From WTJD01 sp964225175 (GTDB lineage Bacteria; Pseudomonadota; Gammaproteobacteria; Xanthomonadales; SZUA-36), in the NCBI GenBank assembly GCA_964225175.1, contig CAXQNK010000091.1, positions 1-10,350 on the forward strand: 10,350 bases of DNA, read 5' to 3'. Within the stretch, counting starts at the first letter, position 1. Every line of letters starts with the position of its first letter. This document shows, piece after piece, positions 6,168-10,350 of the stretch. A program made the position numbers and the translations under genes. The notes beneath the pieces were generated by a model, which searched no databases, was not told where the DNA came from, and worked only from the letters and a program-made list of their open reading frames with translations.

Positions 6168-8750
6168 ATGGCCCAATCCGGAAAAGCCACGACGCGTGGT
6201 CACACCCCGCTCATGCGGCAGTATCTTCGCATCAAGGCGGACCATCCAGACATTCTTCTGCTGTTCCGAATGGGCGATTTTTACGAACTGTTCTATGACG
6301 ACGCGAGACGTGCCGCCCAGCTATTGGATATTACCCTGACAACACGTGGCGAATCCAACGGCTCGCCCATCCCCATGGCCGGCGTTCCCCACCATGCCGC
6401 GGAGTCCTACCTGGCTCGGCTGCTCCGAAAAGGTCAGTCCGTCGCCATCTGCGAACAAACTGGGGACCCCAACACCAGCAAAGGTCCGGTGGAAAGAGAA
6501 GTCGTTCGTATCATGACGCCGGGCACCCTGACCGAGGAAGCCCTCCTGCGGGAACGCTCAGATAATCTGATTGCCGCCATATCTGGGACGGAAAATGATT
6601 TGGCACTGGCTTGGCTGGACCTTTCTGCCGGCAGGTTCCGGGGCCGCTCGGTGGCAAACCGGGCTGAACTCGAGTCACAGATCGAACGCCTGCAACCCGC
6701 TGAAGTACTGCTGGCCGAGGACTCACCTCTGCTGGATGCCATGCCCTGGCCGACAGGAGTCAACCGACGGGCCCCCTGGTGTTTTGATAAAACCTCTTGC
6801 TTTAATCTGTTGTGCTCTCAATTCCAGACGCGCGACCTTTCCGGATTCGGAATCAACCCGGATCATCCTCTGGTGGGGGCGGCCGGCGCGCTACTCGAAT
6901 ATGTGCGCGATACCCAGCGTTCCGAGTTACCTCATATCAACGGCTTGCAGCTTGAGCAGGCCGACCAATATGTGCACATCGACGCGGTCACGCGGCGAAA
7001 TCTCGAATTATTAACCCATCCCGGCGGTCAGGATCAACACACATTGGTGGCTGTAATGGACCAGACCGTAACACCGATGGGAGGGCGCCTGCTGAGGCGC
7101 TGGATAGCCAATCCAATCCGGAACCGGGACCGCCTCGCGACTCGGCACCGCTCCGTCGCCGCGCTGTTTGAAAGCGCAAGTCACGGGGCGCTTCGAGAGG
7201 CGCTGCGACGCATGGGAGATCTCGAGCGCATCCTGACCCGCGTTGCCTTGAGGTCCGCGCGACCCCGGGACCTGACTACCCTGCGTCAGGGTCTCGGCAC
7301 CCTGCCCGAGTTGCGCGAAGCCTGCAAGGCAGCACATCGCACCGAACTGGAAGAATTGGCCGATTCGCTCGGCGAATTTCCCGAGACCCTCCAGCTGCTC
7401 TCCCGGGCCATTGAAGATGAACCGCCGGTGCTGCTCCGCAACGGGGGAGTGATCAAGACCGGCTATGATCAGGAACTTGATGAACTCAGAACCCTGTCAT
7501 CGGACGCCGATTCCTTTCTGCGCCAATACGAGGAACAGGAAAAAACAGCCAGCGGAATTCCAAGCCTCAAGGTCGGGTACAACCGGGTGCATGGCTACTT
7601 TATTGAAATCACGCATGCCCATACGGATAAGGTTCCCACGCACTACACCCGGCGACAGACGCTTAAAGCCGCAGAGCGGTACATCACCGATGAGCTCAAG
7701 CAATTTGAAGACCGCGTATTGTCCAGTCGCGAGCGCGCCTCTGCGCGGGAACAGCACTGCTATGATGGGGTCCTGGACGCTTTGCAACCTCATCTTAAAG
7801 GGCTCCAGTCCATGGCTGCCTCGGTCGCCCGACTTGATGTGCTGTGTTGCTTTGCCGAGCGCGCAGATGCACTCGGACTGTGCTGCCCCACCATGAGCGA
7901 CACGGCGGGCATAGATATCGAAGCAGGACGTCACCCGGTAATTGAACAGGTTCAGGGAGAACCATTCACGCCCAACGCCATATCCCTCTCTCCTCAACGT
8001 CGCATGCTTGTGATTACCGGCCCGAACATGGGAGGAAAATCCACCTACATGCGACAAACCGCCCTGATCACATTGCTGGCCTACTGCGGCAGTTGGGTCC
8101 CTGCAACGCAAGCTCGCATCGGGCCGATCGACAGAATTTTCACCCGCATTGGCGCCGGAGACGATCTGACGCAGGGCCGCTCCACTTTCATGATGGAAAT
8201 GACGGAAACCGCAAACATATTGCACAACGCAACCGACAAGAGCCTGGTTTTAATGGATGAAATTGGTCGCGGGACAAGCACTTTTGACGGCTTGGCGCTC
8301 GCCTGGGCCTGTGCACAGCACCTCGCTCAGAATGTACGCGCCTATTGCCTGTTCGCCACTCATTACTTTGAACTGACCCAGCTTGCCGAACTCGAAGACA
8401 GCGTGGCAAACGTGCATCTGCAGGCCGTGGAGCACAACGACCGAATCGTCTTTCTGCACGCCGTCCAGGAGGGTCCGGCCAACCAGAGTTATGGAATCCA
8501 GGTAGCCGCTCTGGCCGGAATACCTGCGCCCGTGCTGGCCAACGCGAAACACCATCTCTCGCGGCTGGAGGCGGGAGGAGCAGAAACACCGCAAATGAGC
8601 CTCTTTCAAGCGACAGAATCCACGACAACCGACCCTTGTGCGGCGGATGTGATCCTGAAAAAACTGGAGGAGGCGAATCCGGATGCAATGTCACCCCGAC
8701 AGGCGCTCGAACTGCTTTACGAACTCAAAGCCACCTCTGAGAAGCACTGA
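6168..8750 (+). CDS. mutS: DNA mismatch repair protein MutS
   Basis: An 860-residue MutS that recognises mismatches and small loops and recruits MutL. The N-terminal mismatch-binding domain has the F-x-E motif in GDFYELF (F38, E40). Connector, lever and clamp regions follow, with the conserved clamp segment KVGYNRVHGYFIEIT around residues 465-480. The ATPase domain has Walker A GPNMGGKST (618-626) and Walker B LVLMDEIGRGTST with the following ATHYFELT. Near the C-terminus QMSLF (809-813) fits the sliding-clamp binding motif, and NPDAMSPRQALELLYELK fits the tetramer-forming tail. Length matches E. coli (853). The ATG at 6168 is preferred since HTPLMRQYL then begins at residue 12, as in relatives; an in-frame GTG at 6144 would add eight residues without a binding site. 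It diverges from pncC and converges on hslR with 14 bases between. Confidence 0.97.
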   Translation: MAQSGKATTRGHTPLMRQYLRIKADHPDILLLFRMGDFYELFYDDARRAAQLLDITLTTRGESNGSPIPMAGVPHHAAESYLARLLRKGQSVAICEQTGDPNTSKGPVEREVVRIMTPGTLTEEALLRERSDNLIAAISGTENDLALAWLDLSAGRFRGRSVANRAELESQIERLQPAEVLLAEDSPLLDAMPWPTGVNRRAPWCFDKTSCFNLLCSQFQTRDLSGFGINPDHPLVGAAGALLEYVRDTQRSELPHINGLQLEQADQYVHIDAVTRRNLELLTHPGGQDQHTLVAVMDQTVTPMGGRLLRRWIANPIRNRDRLATRHRSVAALFESASHGALREALRRMGDLERILTRVALRSARPRDLTTLRQGLGTLPELREACKAAHRTELEELADSLGEFPETLQLLSRAIEDEPPVLLRNGGVIKTGYDQELDELRTLSSDADSFLRQYEEQEKTASGIPSLKVGYNRVHGYFIEITHAHTDKVPTHYTRRQTLKAAERYITDELKQFEDRVLSSRERASAREQHCYDGVLDALQPHLKGLQSMAASVARLDVLCCFAERADALGLCCPTMSDTAGIDIEAGRHPVIEQVQGEPFTPNAISLSPQRRMLVITGPNMGGKSTYMRQTALITLLAYCGSWVPATQARIGPIDRIFTRIGAGDDLTQGRSTFMMEMTETANILHNATDKSLVLMDEIGRGTSTFDGLALAWACAQHLAQNVRAYCLFATHYFELTQLAELEDSVANVHLQAVEHNDRIVFLHAVQEGPANQSYGIQVAALAGIPAPVLANAKHHLSRLEAGGAETPQMSLFQATESTTTDPCAADVILKKLEEANPDAMSPRQALELLYELKATSEKH

Positions 8751-8764
8751 GGCGAGGGGTCATT

Positions 8765-9151
8765 TCAATCAGGCTTTTGACTAAACCGAATGAGTTGCCG
8801 GCGATCCCGCTTGCTCGGTCGGTAAGGACGCTCTCTTGACAATGCCCGGTCCCGCGCCCTGTCCTCAGCCTCGGTTTCGCGCTGTGCCTTGGCCTTGGGG
8901 TCTTCGAAATACATTTCTCGCGCATCGGCCGCCGGGCCGCGACGGTCCCGGAGGAGACGGACACTGACGGTAAATTGCTCCTCGCCGCGCTGGATTACCA
9001 ACTCATCGCCCATGCGCAAAATCCGCCCGGGTTTGACCCGATTACCATCGAGCTGTACTTTCCCGCCCATAATGGCGGCGCGCGCTTTGCTGCGGGTCTT
9101 GAAAAACCGCGCCGCCCAAAGCCATTTATCGACTCGAACTGTTCGTTCCAT
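8765..9151 (-). CDS. hslR: Heat shock protein 15 (S4-domain ribosome rescue factor)
   Basis: A 128-residue Hsp15. The family binds free 50S subunits that still carry a nascent chain and helps return them to use after heat stress. The N-terminal S4 RNA-binding domain (about residues 1-60) is clear: VRVDKWLWAARFFKTRSKARAAI, then GGKVQLDGNRVKPGRILRMGDELVI. A segment with RRGPAADAREMYFED follows, then a highly charged, arginine-rich tail (RDRALSRERPYRPSKRDRRQLIRF), as in E. coli HslR (133 residues). The ATG start has only a weak purine stretch upstream, so translation may lean on coupling with htpG, whose stop is 33 bases before. It converges on mutS; I see no intrinsic terminator between them. 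Confidence 0.94.
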   Translation of the reverse strand: MERTVRVDKWLWAARFFKTRSKARAAIMGGKVQLDGNRVKPGRILRMGDELVIQRGEEQFTVSVRLLRDRRGPAADAREMYFEDPKAKAQRETEAEDRARDRALSRERPYRPSKRDRRQLIRFSQKPD

Positions 9152-9183
9152 CAGGCCCGTCGCACAATGGCCGCCCGGCCCGA

Positions 9184-10350
9184 TCAGGCCTCAAGCATGA
9201 TGCGATTGAGACGCTGTACAAATCCGGCCGGATCGTCCAATTGCCCGCCTTCTGACAACAGGGCCTGCTCATGCAGGAGATGAGCGAGATCAGAAAACTG
9301 CCCTGCTTGCGCAGACTCCAGTTTTTGAACCAGCGGATGTTTGAAATTTAACTCAAGCGCAGGCTGGCTAGCCGGCAATTCCTGTCCGGCCTGTGCAAGG
9401 ATCTGTCGCATGTGCAGGGCAAGATCCTGCTCGCCCATCACCAGGCATGATGCAGACTCGGTAAGCCGCTTGCTGACCCGCACCTCGGAAATGCGGTCAG
9501 CCAGCACCTCGGTGACGCGTTGCAGTAAGTCATCGTGCTCACCCGCCTCGTCCTTGCTGTTTTCCGTCTCGGCATCATCGTCCAGGCTGACCTCTCCTTT
9601 GGCCACCGAGCGAAACGCATGGCCTTCAAATTCCGTGAAATAACCCATCATCCATTCATCTATCCGATCAGAGAGCAACAAGACTTCGATACCCTTTTTT
9701 CGGAAGATCTCAAGGTGCGGGCTGCTGCAGGCCGCCCTGAAATTCTCCGCAGTTACAAACCAGATTTCTTGCTGACCTTCCTGCATGCGGGCGAGATAAT
9801 CAGACAGGCGGGTCGTCTGCCCGGCCTCCGGGTCCTGGGTGGAGGCGAAACGCAGCAGTCCAGCCAGCTTTTCCCGGTTACTCATGTCCTCAACGATGCC
9901 CTCTTTGAGCACTGAGCCGAACTCACTCCAGAAATTCGCATATTTCTCAGGTTCGTTATCAGCCAGGCGCGCCAACAGATCCAGCGAGCGGCGAACAAGA
10001 GCCGATCGAATCTTGGCGACGAGTTCGTTCTCCTGGAGCAACTCTCTGGAGACATTGAGCGGCAAGTCATCTGAATCGACAACCCCACGAATGAAGCGCA
10101 GGTAGTGCGGCAGCAATTGCTCTGCAGCATCCATGATAAACACGCGTTTGATATAAAGCCGCAGACCGCTTCGCTCATCACGCTGCAACATGATGTCCAT
10201 GGGTGCCCGGCTTGGCACATACAACAGGCTGGTGTAATTTTGTGCCCCTTCTACCTTGTTATGCGTCCACGCCAAGGCATCTTCAAAATCGTGGCTGACG
10301 TGCTTATAAAACGATTGATAGGCTTCATCGTCAATTTCAGTCTTTGAGAG
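9184..10350 (-). CDS. htpG: Molecular chaperone HtpG (Hsp90), 5' end outside the window
   Basis: The C-terminal 388 codons of HtpG; the reading frame stays open to the right edge, so about 240 N-terminal residues, including the ATP-binding GHKL domain, are missing here because of the window cut. HtpG is the cytosolic Hsp90 dimer that remodels client proteins with DnaK. The visible part starts in the middle domain with SKTEIDDEAYQSFYKH, then WTHNKVEGAQNYTSLLYVP, RVFIMDDAEQ-like RVFIMDAAEQLLPHYLRF, RGVVDSDDLPLNVSRE, and SSPHLEIFRKKGIEVLLLSD with DEWMM. An acidic stretch SLDDDAETENSKDEAGEHDD lies near the middle/C-terminal domain border. The C-terminal dimerisation domain ends LNRIMLEA. It precedes hslR on the same strand, probably as one heat-shock transcript; the promoter lies outside the window. 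Confidence 0.96.
   Translation of the reverse strand, partial: LSKTEIDDEAYQSFYKHVSHDFEDALAWTHNKVEGAQNYTSLLYVPSRAPMDIMLQRDERSGLRLYIKRVFIMDAAEQLLPHYLRFIRGVVDSDDLPLNVSRELLQENELVAKIRSALVRRSLDLLARLADNEPEKYANFWSEFGSVLKEGIVEDMSNREKLAGLLRFASTQDPEAGQTTRLSDYLARMQEGQQEIWFVTAENFRAACSSPHLEIFRKKGIEVLLLSDRIDEWMMGYFTEFEGHAFRSVAKGEVSLDDDAETENSKDEAGEHDDLLQRVTEVLADRISEVRVSKRLTESASCLVMGEQDLALHMRQILAQAGQELPASQPALELNFKHPLVQKLESAQAGQFSDLAHLLHEQALLSEGGQLDDPAGFVQRLNRIMLEA

Noticed and set aside
7497..8225. Minus-strand open frame of 242 residues opposite mutS
   Set aside because: Shadow of the mutS clamp and ATPase regions; no domain recognised.

Overview
The window looks like chromosomal housekeeping DNA from a gammaproteobacterium. 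I infer this from the gene order recA-recX-alaS-csrA-tRNA-Ser(GCU), the divergent pncC/mutS pair, and the close resemblance of every recognised protein to its gammaproteobacterial relatives as I remember them. I cannot name the genus. Base composition is moderately GC-rich and fairly even, and I see no insertion sequence, phage gene, CRISPR array or toxin-antitoxin pair.

Layout from left to right. On the minus strand lie a tRNA-Ser gene (29-119), a 340-bp gap with inverted repeats, csrA (460-639, absent from a simple long-ORF scan because it is only 59 codons), alaS (724-3369), recX (3460-3939) and recA (3940-4962). Transcription therefore runs recA -> recX -> alaS -> csrA -> tRNA. A 630-bp gap (4963-5592) follows. 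It holds the recA promoter region and an unusually long plus-strand open frame with a weak likeness to an AraC-type helix-turn-helix. Next come pncC (the stand-alone CinA C-terminal domain, minus strand, 5593-6099) and, diverging from it, mutS (6168-8750, plus strand). mutS converges on hslR (8765-9151, minus), which lies just downstream of htpG (9184 to the right edge, minus). htpG is cut at its 5' end by the window edge.

Functionally the window joins DNA repair (recA, its modulator recX, mutS), translation (alaS, tRNA-Ser), global post-transcriptional control (csrA), NAD-related salvage (pncC), and heat-shock and ribosome rescue (htpG, hslR). recX starts at the base after the recA stop codon, so the two are probably translationally coupled. 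htpG and hslR are 33 bp apart and probably co-transcribed.

I did not find a convincing undescribed system. The points most worth a second look are the AraC-like open frame upstream of recA, the absence of a recognisable SOS box at recA, a promoter placed so that mutS mRNA would be leaderless, and the structured region between csrA and the tRNA.
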